Below the pieces are notes generated by a model. That model was not told where the DNA came from. It saw only the letters and a program-made list of their open reading frames with translations, and did not search any database. The translations under genes were made by a program, and so were the position numbers. Below, piece by piece: positions 51,404 to 59,912 of a stretch of DNA of 64,000 nt. Numbering within the stretch: position 1 is the stretch's first letter; each line of letters begins with the position of its first letter. Location of the stretch: NCBI RefSeq assembly GCF_037811135.1, contig NZ_CP149130.1:1050501-1114500 (forward strand), written 5' to 3'. The DNA is from Aeromonas rivipollensis (GTDB lineage: Bacteria > Pseudomonadota > Gammaproteobacteria > Enterobacterales > Aeromonadaceae).

Positions 51404-51967
51404 CTAAGGGGGCAACACCATGGGGCCGGCTACCGCAAGGGCAGCTTCGTCACCTCGCAGCACCCGAACTATCTCGAGGGCGAACTCGATGGCGGTGCCG
51501 GGGCCCTGGCTGGTGATGAGACGATGGGCATCATCCCGCACCACCCGGGCCGTACTCAGTTGCGCGGCGGGCAGGCGGGCCTGAAAGCCCGGGTGACAGG
51601 TGGCGCTGGCGTCCCCCAGCAAGCCGTGATGATGCAGTACCACGGCGGGGGCGGCGCAGATGGCCGCGCGCCAGCGGCCGAGGGCCGCCTGCTCCTTTAG
51701 CAGGTCGATGGCGAGGGGAGTGTCGCGGATCACTTCGCTGCCGGGCAGACCGCCCGGCACGACCATGGCATCGAAGTCACGGCTGGTCAGCTCATCGAGA
51801 TGGCAATCCGCCACCAGCTGTACCCCGCGGGAGGCGCGGATCTGGCGCGCTCCCGTGGGGCAGCAGGAGGCCAGCACCACCTCTATGCCGCCGCGCACCA
51901 GGGTGTCGACGATGGCGACAGTCTCTATCTCTTCCGACCCCGGGGCCACCAATACCAGTACTGTCAT
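51404..51967 (-). CDS. yajL: DJ-1/PfpI family protein (YajL-like)
   Basis: 187 residues. VLVAPGSEEIETVAIVDTLVRGG at the N-terminus, catalytic Cys in AAICAAPAVVLHHHGLL and ATCHPGF, typical of the YajL/DJ-1 family, which protects against reactive carbonyl and oxidative damage. The ATG at 51967 has GGAG 6 bases upstream; the longer frame from 51982 is less likely. panE lies 35 bases upstream on the same strand, so the two may form an operon. Confidence 0.9.
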   Translation of the reverse strand: MTVLVLVAPGSEEIETVAIVDTLVRGGIEVVLASCCPTGARQIRASRGVQLVADCHLDELTSRDFDAMVVPGGLPGSEVIRDTPLAIDLLKEQAALGRWRAAICAAPAVVLHHHGLLGDASATCHPGFQARLPAAQLSTARVVRDDAHRLITSQGPGTAIEFALEIVRVLRGDEAALAVAGPMVLPP

Positions 51968-52002
51968 CCTGTACTCCTTCATCGCCGGCAGTGCCGCTCT
52001 GC

Positions 52003-52950
52003 TCAGCGCTTCTCTTTGACGGCCTGATAGAGGCCCTGGTTGACCGGCACCGCTATGCCGTGGGCGGCGGCCTTGCCGAGCAGGAAGCCGGTGATGGCCT
52101 CGATCTCGGTCTCACGCCCCTGCTCCATGTCCTGATACATGGAAGAGTAATTGTCGGCGGTGAGTTCCACCACCGTCATGACGCGGCGCAGCAGCTCGTC
52201 GCTGCCGGTCGGCTGGCCTTCGGCCTGCATCACGTCAGCCACTTCCACGCAGATCTGTTGCAGCACATCGGCGAAGCGCGGGCCGGCCAGCTCGCCATTC
52301 TTGAGCTTGTAAAGCGCAGTGAGCGGGTTGATGGCGCAGTTGATGGCGAGTTTCTGCCACTGGCGGGTCAGGATCTGCTCATCCCAGCCGGCTTGACCGA
52401 GAGCGGTGGCGAGCTGGTCTGCCAGGGCGGAATGGGCCTTGGCGGCCTCATTGATCGGACCGAGCCAGGTTTCGCCCTTGCCGGTATGGCGGAACACGAA
52501 GTGGCCGCATTGCATGGCGCCGTGGCTGGTGACACCGGCAATGACGGGGTTATGCGGAAACAGCTGTACCACCTGTTCGGCTATGCCCATGCCATTGTGC
52601 AACAGCACTATGGGAACCCCTGCCGCCAGCTTGCCCACCAGGGGCGTCAGGGCCGACACAACCTGACCCGCCTTGGTCATCACCAGCAGTCGCTGGATGG
52701 TGCCGGGCTTGTCGATGAAACCCCGCTCGATGGCGAGCAACTGGGTGTGGCCCTCGAGGGAAGTGAAGTCGATGCCGGGGTGCAGGGTGGCGCGGTGCCG
52801 CTCGCTCAGCAGGACACGGGTCGGCTGGCCACTTTGGGTCAGCAAGGAGGCGAAGACGCCGCCCAGGGCACCGCAGCCCAGCAAGGACCAGTGAGGGGAG
52901 GAGGGGTGTCGGCTGTTTTTCAGGTTGTTGTCGCGTAATCCGCTTGGCAT
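52003..52950 (-). CDS. panE: 2-dehydropantoate 2-reductase
   Basis: 315 residues. WSLLGCGALGGVFASLL is the NADPH-binding motif, and the catalytic Lys and substrate residues lie in QKLAINCAINPLTALYKLKNGEL and YSSMYQDMEQGRETEIEAITG. It reduces ketopantoate to pantoate for pantothenate/CoA synthesis. A TTG start at 52962 is also in frame. Divergent from yajQ, as in E. coli, where panE and yajL (thiJ) are likewise neighbours of yajQ. Confidence 0.92.
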   Translation of the reverse strand: MPSGLRDNNLKNSRHPSSPHWSLLGCGALGGVFASLLTQSGQPTRVLLSERHRATLHPGIDFTSLEGHTQLLAIERGFIDKPGTIQRLLVMTKAGQVVSALTPLVGKLAAGVPIVLLHNGMGIAEQVVQLFPHNPVIAGVTSHGAMQCGHFVFRHTGKGETWLGPINEAAKAHSALADQLATALGQAGWDEQILTRQWQKLAINCAINPLTALYKLKNGELAGPRFADVLQQICVEVADVMQAEGQPTGSDELLRRVMTVVELTADNYSSMYQDMEQGRETEIEAITGFLLGKAAAHGIAVPVNQGLYQAVKEKR

Positions 52951-53164
52951 GGAGAGGCTCAATCAGGGTAGTGGCTGCGTTCCGAACAACTCGCTACCGG
53001 GGATAAGTGAAGATGTCGCTCGGCGGACACTAACGGGTCTCGCCATTCCTGTGCGCAGGGGATTCTAGCAGAGCAATCCCATTGAAATCAGCAAATTTGC
53101 CGGTTTTCTGGTAGATTTGCCCCTTTGTCAGCACAACCTGAAGTACAGCATGAGGAGCCCGGCT

Positions 53165-53647
53165 ATGCCGTCATTCGATATTGTCTCTGAAGTCAAAATG
53201 AACGAGGTGTTGAACGCCGTCGATAACGCCAATCGTGAACTGGCGACCCGTTTCGATTTTCGTGGTGTGGAAGCCAGCTTCGAATTGAACAAGGAAGAGG
53301 TCAAGCTGGAGGCCGATGCGGATTTCCAGCTCAAGCAGATGGTCGAGATCCTGCGCGCAGCCCTGCTCAAGCGCAACATCGAGAACAGCTCAATGGACGT
53401 GGGTGACAGCGTTCACTCCGGCAAGCGTTTCCACCTGACGGTGAAATTCAAGCAGGGGATCGAGAAAGAGATCGCCAAGAAGCTGGTGAAGCTCATCAAG
53501 GATTCCAAGATCAAGGTGCAGGTCGCCATCCAGGGTGACGAAGTGCGCGTCACCGGCAAGAAGCGTGACGATCTGCAGGAGACCATGGCACTGGTGCGTG
53601 GCGCCGAGCTGGGTCAGCCGATGCAGTTCCAGAACTTCCGCGATTGA
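53165..53647 (+). CDS. yajQ: YajQ nucleotide-binding protein
   Basis: 160 residues, the normal length. [34 protein letters not shown] and [46 protein letters not shown] are near-universal YajQ sequences. Some YajQ proteins bind c-di-GMP. The ATG at 53165 has GAGGAG upstream; an earlier in-frame ATG at 53117 is not used. It is closed by a bidirectional terminator shared with tsx. Confidence 0.96.
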   Translation: MPSFDIVSEVKMNEVLNAVDNANRELATRFDFRGVEASFELNKEEVKLEADADFQLKQMVEILRAALLKRNIENSSMDVGDSVHSGKRFHLTVKFKQGIEKEIAKKLVKLIKDSKIKVQVAIQGDEVRVTGKKRDDLQETMALVRGAELGQPMQFQNFRD

Positions 53648-53696
53648 TTATGAAGGGGGAGGGCCCTGGCCACTCCCCTCATCGAGGAAGCGCCAT

Positions 53697-53727
53697 AAAA
53701 AAACCGGAGCAGATGCTCCGGTTTTTT
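53697..53727. terminator. Bidirectional terminator between yajQ and tsx
   Basis: ACCGGAGCA/TGCTCCGGT (53703-53711, 53714-53722) flanked by an A run (53697-53703) and a T run (53721-53727), so it ends transcription from both sides. Confidence 0.9.
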
Positions 53728-53748
53728 GTGTCCGTGTGACGAGTTCGA

Positions 53749-54555
53749 TTAGAACTTGTAGGTCACGGAGAAGTAGTGGCCGAAACCAGTGGTCTTCAGA
53801 CCGTAGGAACCGTTCTGGATGCCATAGATGTCGTTGAAGTACTTCAGACCGTAACCGACGGCGTAGCGGTCGGAGTGCCAGTACAGGCCGTTGAACATGG
53901 CGGTACCGTCGGTGGAAGTGTCCTTGGCATCAAACAGGTGATCCAGGTAACCCTGATAGGCTACGAAGCTGCCGTTGGAGAAGGTGTAGAAAGGCTTGAA
54001 CCAGTTCATGGAGAACTGATAGCCGTTCCAGCCCTGCTCGCCGCCGCCTTCGTTGACGTGACGGGCATACAGGTTCATGCCAACCTTGCCGAACCAGGGC
54101 ACTTGTACGTCTGCACCCAGACCGGTCATGGCTTCAAACAGACCATCCGGACCACCCACGTTGATCAGGTTGGCGATGTAGACTTCCTGCACCGGGCCGA
54201 AGGAGAGATCTTTGCCGGTCATGGCATCGATGGAGATACGCGGTGCGAACTTGATGAACAGGTTGTCTTGGTTGTGCTTGTCGTCGTGACGGTTCTGGAA
54301 GATGTCGAAGACGTCGACGTAACCGTACAGATCGAAGATACCAGAGCGGCCACCAAACTCCATTTCGAAGTAGGTATCGTTGTAACCACCTTCAGATTCG
54401 CTGTAGGGCAGCTGATCGATGGTGTGCATCACGTTGAACTGGAACCACTTGTAGTCGTTCTTGTGGATGTCGCCGCTGTAATCGGCAGCAAGGGCCGGAG
54501 TGGCGGATGCAGCCAGCAGACCGGCAGCGATCAGAGTCTTGGTAAATTTGGCCAT
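53749..54555 (-). CDS. tsx: Tsx/OmpK nucleoside-specific channel
   Basis: 268 residues with signal peptide MAKFTKTLIAAGLLAASATPALA. YSGDIHKNDYKWFQFNVMHTIDQLPYSES, YNDTYFEMEFGGRSGIFDLYGYVDVFDIF and C-terminal GFGHYFSVTYKF are typical of the twelve-stranded Tsx/OmpK barrel that carries nucleosides across the outer membrane. The in-frame extension to 54603 is upstream sequence. A CRP-like site and a PurR/CytR-like site lie upstream, matching tsx control in E. coli. Confidence 0.95.
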   Translation of the reverse strand: MAKFTKTLIAAGLLAASATPALAADYSGDIHKNDYKWFQFNVMHTIDQLPYSESEGGYNDTYFEMEFGGRSGIFDLYGYVDVFDIFQNRHDDKHNQDNLFIKFAPRISIDAMTGKDLSFGPVQEVYIANLINVGGPDGLFEAMTGLGADVQVPWFGKVGMNLYARHVNEGGGEQGWNGYQFSMNWFKPFYTFSNGSFVAYQGYLDHLFDAKDTSTDGTAMFNGLYWHSDRYAVGYGLKYFNDIYGIQNGSYGLKTTGFGHYFSVTYKF

Positions 54556-54673
54556 TTTATTGGTCTCTTGTGCGTTAGTTGAGGTTTTCCGTAGCCTGCC
54601 CACAAGGAGCGGAAGGGATTCTAGCCAAATAAATTCATCGGATAAACAAGAGCCAGGGAACTTTGTCCGGTTT

Positions 54674-54689
54674 TGTGAATCTAATCACC
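54674..54689 (-). promoter_or_regulatory. CRP-like site upstream of tsx
   Basis: TGTGAatctaaTCACC (plus strand) matches TGTGA-N6-TCACA at 9 of 10 conserved positions, 119 bases before the tsx ATG. Confidence 0.6.
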
Positions 54690-54698
54690 CCCAAAATG

Positions 54699-54714
54699 GC
54701 GCAAACGCTTGCTA
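54699..54714 (-). promoter_or_regulatory. PurR/CytR-like operator upstream of tsx
   Basis: GCGCAAACGCTTGCTA contains the core GCAA-ACGC-TTGC of the PurR operator (ACGCAAACGTTTGCGT, 12 of 16 matches). It overlaps the last bases of ampG, about 145 bases before tsx. LacI-family control of a nucleoside channel makes sense; the exact regulator is unknown. Confidence 0.45.
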
Positions 54715-56115
54715 TTTGTCCGCTTGTGGTAACAAAGCATCGCCTCGTTTGGCAACCATGATGATCAGTATCATGACAGGGATGCCGAGCAGACTGGTGC
54801 CGACGAAGAAGCTGCTGTAGCCGATCTGTTCGACCACCTGGCCGGAAAAACCCGCCAGCAGCTTGGGCATCAGCAACATGATGGAGCTGAACAGGGCGTA
54901 CTGGGTCGCCGAGAAGGCGACGTTGGTCAGGCTCGACAGATAGGTCACAAAGGCCGCCGTCGCAATGCCGGCGCTGAGGTTGTCCAGGGAGATGATGAGG
55001 GTCAGCAGCTCCAGATCGTGACCCACTTCGTTGAGCAGGGCGAACAGCAGATTGGTGCTGGCGGTGAGCACTGCGCCGAGAAACAGGATGCGCAGGGTGC
55101 CGAAGCGCATCACCAATACGCCCCCCAGGGCCGCCCCCACCAGCGTCATGATGACGCCATACACCTTGGTGATGGTGGCCACCTCCGTCTTGCTGAACTG
55201 CAGATCCACATAGAAGCTGTTGGACATCACCCCCATCACCACATCCGAGATGCGATAGCAGGCGATGAGCCCGAGGATCAGCAGGGCCGAGCCGCCGTAG
55301 CGGCGGAAGAAATCGGCAAAGGGGCACCAGATGGCCTCATAGGTCCAGGCGCCCAGCCCGGCCAGGGTCCGCGGCCAGCCCCGCTCGAGCAGCAGCGCCT
55401 TGCGCTCCATCTGTTGCTCGTTCTGGCGATGGAGGTCGATATCCGGCTCGTGGCTTAGCAGTGTGGTGATGATGCCGAGGGACATCAGTCCCGCCATCAG
55501 CAGGTAGGTGAGCTGCCAGCCGCGGTAGTCATAGCTGTCGTTGCTGCCAAGCCAGGCCGCCAGCGCCAGCGCGCCCGCCCCTGCCATTATCATGGCGAGC
55601 CGGTAACCCGTCATGTAGGAGGCCGCCATGGCCGCCTGCAGGCGCTCAGGTGCCGACTCGATACGGTAGGCATCGATGACGATATCCTGGGTCGCGGAGC
55701 AAAACGCCACCAGCAGGGCGAACAGGGCGAGCTGGGCGAGCTGGGTTTTGGGATCGCAATAGGCCATGCCCACCAGGGAGAGGGCGATCAGCACCTGGGA
55801 GAGCAGCATCCAGCTGCGTCGCCGCCCCAGCAGCCGGGAGAGCAATGGCAGCGGCATCCTGTCAACCAGCGGCGACCACAGCCACTTGAAGCCATAGGCC
55901 AGCGCCACCCAGCTCATGTAGCCGATGTCGGTCAGGCTGACATCGGCTTCGCGCAGCCAAAAGGAGAGGGTGCCGAAGACCAGCAGCAAGGGCAAGCCGG
56001 AGGAGAAGCCCATGGCAAACAGAGTGAGTACCCGCGCTTCCAGATAGACGGCGAGGGCGTCTCGCCAGCTTGTGGCGCGGTCCGGGGTGTGGCTGGGCGG
56101 GCGGAGATTGTTCAA
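54712..56115 (-). CDS. ampG: AmpG muropeptide permease
   Basis: 467 residues, twelve or more membrane helices. LTLFAMGFSSGLPLLLVFGTLSFWLREADVSLTDIGYMSWVALAYGFKWLWSPLVDR, ATQDIVIDAYRIE and RLAMIMAGAGALALA are characteristic of AmpG, which imports anhydro-muropeptides for cell-wall recycling; loss or change of this flow alters AmpC beta-lactamase induction in Aeromonas. A TTG start at 56115 has GAGGAG upstream. It lies on the same strand as the yajG block, as in E. coli. Confidence 0.95.
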   Translation of the reverse strand: MNNLRPPSHTPDRATSWRDALAVYLEARVLTLFAMGFSSGLPLLLVFGTLSFWLREADVSLTDIGYMSWVALAYGFKWLWSPLVDRMPLPLLSRLLGRRRSWMLLSQVLIALSLVGMAYCDPKTQLAQLALFALLVAFCSATQDIVIDAYRIESAPERLQAAMAASYMTGYRLAMIMAGAGALALAAWLGSNDSYDYRGWQLTYLLMAGLMSLGIITTLLSHEPDIDLHRQNEQQMERKALLLERGWPRTLAGLGAWTYEAIWCPFADFFRRYGGSALLILGLIACYRISDVVMGVMSNSFYVDLQFSKTEVATITKVYGVIMTLVGAALGGVLVMRFGTLRILFLGAVLTASTNLLFALLNEVGHDLELLTLIISLDNLSAGIATAAFVTYLSSLTNVAFSATQYALFSSIMLLMPKLLAGFSGQVVEQIGYSSFFVGTSLLGIPVMILIIMVAKRGDALLPQADK

Positions 56116-56200
56116 CTGCCTGACTCCTCAGAGAAAAGGGGGTCATTTTGTCAGGTTCGAGGGGGATAGCCAAGGCAAGCCGAACTGAGTGGCCCGGGAT

Positions 56201-56530
56201 TCAGGGTCTTGAGCCGATGCAGTGGCGCGGACAGGGCCCCTCTGCCACGAGGAAGCTGGCGCAGGCCATCAGTTGCTGACGCAACCAGGTGTCTGTGATG
56301 AGTTGATGCTCGTCCCACAGATGCAGGCTGTGGAGCAGGTGCCAGAACACCCCCTCCTGCTCGGTGGCGGGCGCTTTGTCAATGGGGATGGCGGGCAGCG
56401 CCTGCCAGCGGGAGAGGAGTTGCCAGCTCAGATCCTCGAGCTGCCGATAGGGCATTTCCCGTGCCAGAAAGTGACGAACCGCCTGAGCCAGCTCAATGGC
56501 GTGTTGGGCAATGTAATCGTGACAAGTCAC
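56201..56530 (-). CDS. Small unknown protein
   Basis: 109 residues if translation begins at the GTG at 56530, which has AGAGAGGAGG with 5-base spacing; the longer reading to 56566 starts inside that ribosome-binding site. The product MTCHDYIAQHAIELAQAVRHFL... is helical, with ALPAIPIDKAPATEQEGVFWHLLHSLHLWDEHQL and a C-terminal Cys pair (GPCPRHCIGSRP). I do not recognise a family. It lies between ampG and the cyclophilin gene on the same strand. Confidence 0.7.
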   Translation of the reverse strand: MTCHDYIAQHAIELAQAVRHFLAREMPYRQLEDLSWQLLSRWQALPAIPIDKAPATEQEGVFWHLLHSLHLWDEHQLITDTWLRQQLMACASFLVAEGPCPRHCIGSRP

Positions 56531-56645
56531 CGGAACCTCCTCTCTCTGCCTGGCCATGTCCCGCACAAATAGGACAAGGCCAGAGTATAGAAAGGGGGCG
56601 CCGGTGACCCGGGCAACGCTGTGGTGGAATGTGATCCGCCCCGCG

Positions 56646-57197
56646 TTATTTGTCTGCCAGCAGCACCACTTTTTTCAGGATGATGGGGCTGGTCGGCACG
56701 TCATTGGCGCGCAGTATGGAGCTGTAGCCGGTCTGGACCTGAGCCAGCTTGTCCAGCACCTCCATGCCCTGCACCACCTGGCCGAACACCGTATAACCGG
56801 CGCCGGCATTGGCGTTGAGGTTGTCGTTGTCCACCAGGTTGAAGTAGAACTGGCGGGTGGCGCTGTCGACCGCCTGGGTGCGGGCCATGGCGATGCTGCC
56901 ACGCTTGTTGGGCAGGCCGCCCCTGGACTCGTTGACCACGGGGTCGAAGGTCGGCAGCGGCTGGAATTGCTGATTATAGCCCCCGCCCTGCACCACGAAG
57001 TTCTGGATCACCCGGTGGAACAGGCTGCCGTCATAGCTGCCATCCGCCACGTAGCGCAGGAAGTTCTTCACCGTCTGCGGCGCCTGCTTGGGGGCCAGCT
57101 CCACCACTATGTTGCCGTGGTTGGTCTCCATCTGGACTTTTTGTCCGGCGAACGCCAGGGGGGCGATCAGGGTGGCCAGTAACCAGAGTTTCTTCAT
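56646..57197 (-). CDS. ppiA: Periplasmic peptidyl-prolyl cis-trans isomerase (cyclophilin)
   Basis: 183 residues with signal peptide MKKLWLLATLIAPLAFAG. VQMETNHGNIVVELAPKQAPQTVKNFLRYVADGSYDGSLFHRVIQNFVVQGGGYN carries the cyclophilin active-site Arg, Phe and Gln; NANAGAGYTVFGQVVQGMEVLDKL completes the fold. It speeds proline isomerisation of envelope proteins. It begins 15 bases after yajG, so the two are co-transcribed. Confidence 0.94.
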   Translation of the reverse strand: MKKLWLLATLIAPLAFAGQKVQMETNHGNIVVELAPKQAPQTVKNFLRYVADGSYDGSLFHRVIQNFVVQGGGYNQQFQPLPTFDPVVNESRGGLPNKRGSIAMARTQAVDSATRQFYFNLVDNDNLNANAGAGYTVFGQVVQGMEVLDKLAQVQTGYSSILRANDVPTSPIILKKVVLLADK

Positions 57198-57212
57198 TTA
57201 TAAGCTCCTTGC

Positions 57213-57788
57213 TCAGCTAGGCTGGCCTTTGAGATAACCGCGCAGTGCCTGGTCGGCCATGATCTGTTGCAGCACGCTGCCCAGTTGCTGGTTCAGGGTG
57301 GACTCCAGATCGGCCATGGTAGGCTCACCCGGCTCCTCCTTGCTGGAAGACATGTTGAACTGCTTGGTCAGCTTGTTGCCCTGGAAGTCGGCGATCACCT
57401 GCAGGCTGACCTTGGACTTGGTGACATAGGTAAAGGTCTTCTCCTCGACCGTGACGGCGGCGGTGGAGATGGCCAGGGTCAGGTTGGTGGTGCCGCTGTT
57501 ACCCACTTCGAGGCCTTGGCTGCGCAACCCTTCCGCCAGTTTTTCCGCCAGCAGGTTGTTGAGGGGCTGGCTGCTGTTGACCAGCACGGGAGCCTTCTCT
57601 TTCTTCTTGATGGAGAAGACATAGGCGGCCTCGCGCTTGTCCACCCCTTCCATGGTGATGCGGTTGCCAGAGTAGTACTGCTGGTTGGAGGGGATGACTT
57701 GCGGATTGAGCAACGCCGTCTCCGGCCAGTGGGTGGCACAACCACCCAGTATCAGGGCGGCCAGCAGCAAGAGTGACTTTTTCATCAT
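57213..57788 (-). CDS. yajG: YajG family lipoprotein
   Basis: 191 residues with lipobox LGGC (about residues 14-17) after MMKKSLLLLAALI. The family pattern LLNPQVIPSNQQYYSGNRI, EKLAEGLRSQGLEV and TNLTLAISTAAVTVEEKTFTY is visible. Function unknown. It is next to bolA and close to ampG in E. coli, and here lies between rlmG and ppiA on one strand with short gaps. Confidence 0.88.
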   Translation of the reverse strand: MMKKSLLLLAALILGGCATHWPETALLNPQVIPSNQQYYSGNRITMEGVDKREAAYVFSIKKKEKAPVLVNSSQPLNNLLAEKLAEGLRSQGLEVGNSGTTNLTLAISTAAVTVEEKTFTYVTKSKVSLQVIADFQGNKLTKQFNMSSSKEEPGEPTMADLESTLNQQLGSVLQQIMADQALRGYLKGQPS

Positions 57789-57809
57789 GGGTTTCCTTTA
57801 GCTTTATCT

Positions 57810-58943
57810 TTAGCGTTTGATGGCTTTCAAAATAACGAATTTGCTGTTCGACGCAACGACTTGTGCGTTGGCAAACAAGCGCTTGAGTTTGTTGTGATAG
57901 TCCAGATGACGGTTGCCTACTATCCAGAGTTCACCCCCCTGAGGCAACACCCGGTGTGCGTCGGTGAACATCTGCCAGGCGATGTGATCGGTGATCGCCT
58001 GCAACTGATGGAAGGGGGGATTGCAGAGGATCCGATCCGCTGCCCCGACCGCCACGCCGTCGAGACAGTTGTTGACCATGAAGTGGGCCCGCGGCAGGGC
58101 GTCCGGCAGGTTGTGCTCGACGTTGAGCCGCGCCGAGGCGACCGCCATGTGGGATTCGTCGATGAAGGTCACCTCCACCTCGCTGTCCTTTGCCAGCAGC
58201 GAGAGACCCAGCACCCCGTTGCCGCAGCCAAGGTCTATCACCTTGCGGGCACTGTGGATCGGCAAATTGTCCAGCATGAAGCGGGCGCCTATATCCAGGC
58301 TGGTGCGCGAGAAGACGTTGGCATGGTTGTGGATGAGCATGTCGGTGCCCTCCAGCGGCCAGACGGTCGGGAAGGGGTTGGTCAGGGCAGAGCGATCGGC
58401 CTGCGGCTCGCAGTGAATGAGGCGCGCCTTCTTCCAGGCCAGCGAGGTGCGAGTCGCTCCCAGGTATTTCTCAAACAGCTTGAGGGTGGAGCTGTGAATG
58501 TCTTTTGCCTTGCCGGCGGCCAGGATGCGGGTGGCCGGGGTGACTACCGCACGCAGGGCCAGCAGTTGCTGCTCCAGCAGCGCCTGATACTTGGAGACCT
58601 TGATCACCACCAGTGCAGGGGCTGAAGGCAGCGGGGCCAGGGCATCCTGCAGGGTGATCCCGCTCGCCTCCAGCCCGTTCTCCGCCAGATTGGCCAGGGT
58701 GGCCCGCTCGCTGATGTAGGAGTCGCTCACGCAGACCGGGCCATGGCCGTGCAGATAGGCGGCCAGGGCGCCGAAGCCGTCGTTCATGATGATGACGGGG
58801 CCATCCTGTTCGAGCGGCTCCTCGGCCAGGGTGTTGATCAGGTACTCGTCCGCCGCATCCCAGGCCTGCAGGGGATCCTGGCTCTGCCGTGGGTAGCGAT
58901 ACAGGGTCAGACGACAATGGGCAGTGTCGAGCAGGGTTTGCAT
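57810..58943 (-). CDS. rlmG: RlmG 23S rRNA m2G1835 methyltransferase
   Basis: 377 residues, matching the 378 of E. coli RlmG. An N-terminal non-catalytic methyltransferase-like half is followed by the catalytic half with SAM motif ARKVIDLGCGNGVLGLSLLAK and the active site DRILCNPPFHQLQAI (NPPF). It methylates G1835 in 23S rRNA. The frame stays open upstream to 59378, but that part overlaps bolA on the other strand and lacks homology, so the ATG at 58943 (MQTLLDTAHC) is used. Confidence 0.95.
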   Translation of the reverse strand: MQTLLDTAHCRLTLYRYPRQSQDPLQAWDAADEYLINTLAEEPLEQDGPVIIMNDGFGALAAYLHGHGPVCVSDSYISERATLANLAENGLEASGITLQDALAPLPSAPALVVIKVSKYQALLEQQLLALRAVVTPATRILAAGKAKDIHSSTLKLFEKYLGATRTSLAWKKARLIHCEPQADRSALTNPFPTVWPLEGTDMLIHNHANVFSRTSLDIGARFMLDNLPIHSARKVIDLGCGNGVLGLSLLAKDSEVEVTFIDESHMAVASARLNVEHNLPDALPRAHFMVNNCLDGVAVGAADRILCNPPFHQLQAITDHIAWQMFTDAHRVLPQGGELWIVGNRHLDYHNKLKRLFANAQVVASNSKFVILKAIKR

Positions 58944-59159
58944 AAGTAAGAGAGTCCAAGGTGTTGCTGATAGATGACGCCTGCCCGCACCGTGTTGCCC
59001 GGCAGGCAGGGAAAGTGGCGCTATTCTAGCGGCGACGGAGAATTTCACCAGCCCGCAGCGAGGAGGCGCCCGGCCATCCTCTATATTGAAGCGGGCCTGA
59101 TGCATCCGGCATGCAACCCTGGCTACAATGGCCGGATATTCAACGAGGGAGTCTTGCCC

Positions 59160-59474
59160 GTGAGCATGCAACAACAGATAGAGGCCAAACTGGCCGCCGC
59201 CTTGTCCCCCAGTCATCTGGAAGTGATCAACGAGAGCTACATGCACAGGGTGGAACCGGGATCCGAGAGCCACTTCAAGGTCATAGTGGTGAGCCAGGCC
59301 TTCGAGGGGCAGCGCCTGCTGGGACGCCATCGTCAGGTCAACGGCGTGCTGGCAGAGGAGCTGGCGGGGACCATCCATGCGCTGGCGCTACATACCTATA
59401 CCGAGGCGGAGTGGCAGGCCCGGGAGCAGGCCCCCAAAACCCCGGGCTGTGTCAGCAAGTCCCCCTTTGCCTGA
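59160..59474 (+). CDS. bolA: BolA family protein
   Basis: 104 residues. [49 protein letters not shown] and [14 protein letters not shown] are diagnostic of BolA, which works with monothiol glutaredoxin on Fe-S cluster transfer and in stress morphology. GAGGGAG lies 8-9 bases before a GTG at 59160 (product MSMQQQIE), favouring it over the ATG at 59166. Divergent from rlmG-yajG-ppiA. Confidence 0.94.
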   Translation: MSMQQQIEAKLAAALSPSHLEVINESYMHRVEPGSESHFKVIVVSQAFEGQRLLGRHRQVNGVLAEELAGTIHALALHTYTEAEWQAREQAPKTPGCVSKSPFA

Positions 59475-59912
59475 CCCATTGACCTTTTCATTACCCAATT
59501 GTCGATTAATTAACAAAATTATCACGACAGGGCCGGGGCGCTAGCCTCCGGCCCCGAGCGCATTGGAACAGGGTAATGATTACTTTTTCTAATCAACCTT
59601 TGAGGCAAGGGAAAATACCTCCATATGGGTAGCAAAACAAAGAATCCTTTAAAACCACGGGTTGCAGGGATGGAAGGGAAATATTCATTGGAGGTTAATT
59701 TTGTGATAGGACGGGGATTTTCCCCATTTGGCGTGGCGACTGACTTGTCTAAGGTGGTAAACTCAGTCGCTTTTGAATGATCCTGTATGTTGCTGATTTG
59801 TTTGTTTTATCGACATTTTACCGCGATGTTGACGGGCTCATTCAACAACTCGTCGTGATGTATTTCTCGGCGCTAACCAACCTGTCTTCCCTTAACGGTA
59901 GTGCAAGTGAGT
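59475..59912. promoter_or_regulatory. Long nqr leader/promoter region with hairpins
   Basis: This 438-base gap holds no gene I can support. A GC-rich hairpin (GGGCCGG...CCGGCCC, about 59528-59556) can end bolA transcription. Further on, GCGACTGA (59736-59743) is the exact inverse of TCAGTCGC (59763-59770), which is followed by TTTT. That makes a possible attenuator in a long 5' untranslated leader of nqrA. No known riboswitch was recognised. Confidence 0.5.

Noticed and set aside
58944..59378. Upstream extension of rlmG
   Set aside because: It overlaps bolA on the other strand and makes the protein 145 residues longer than the family.
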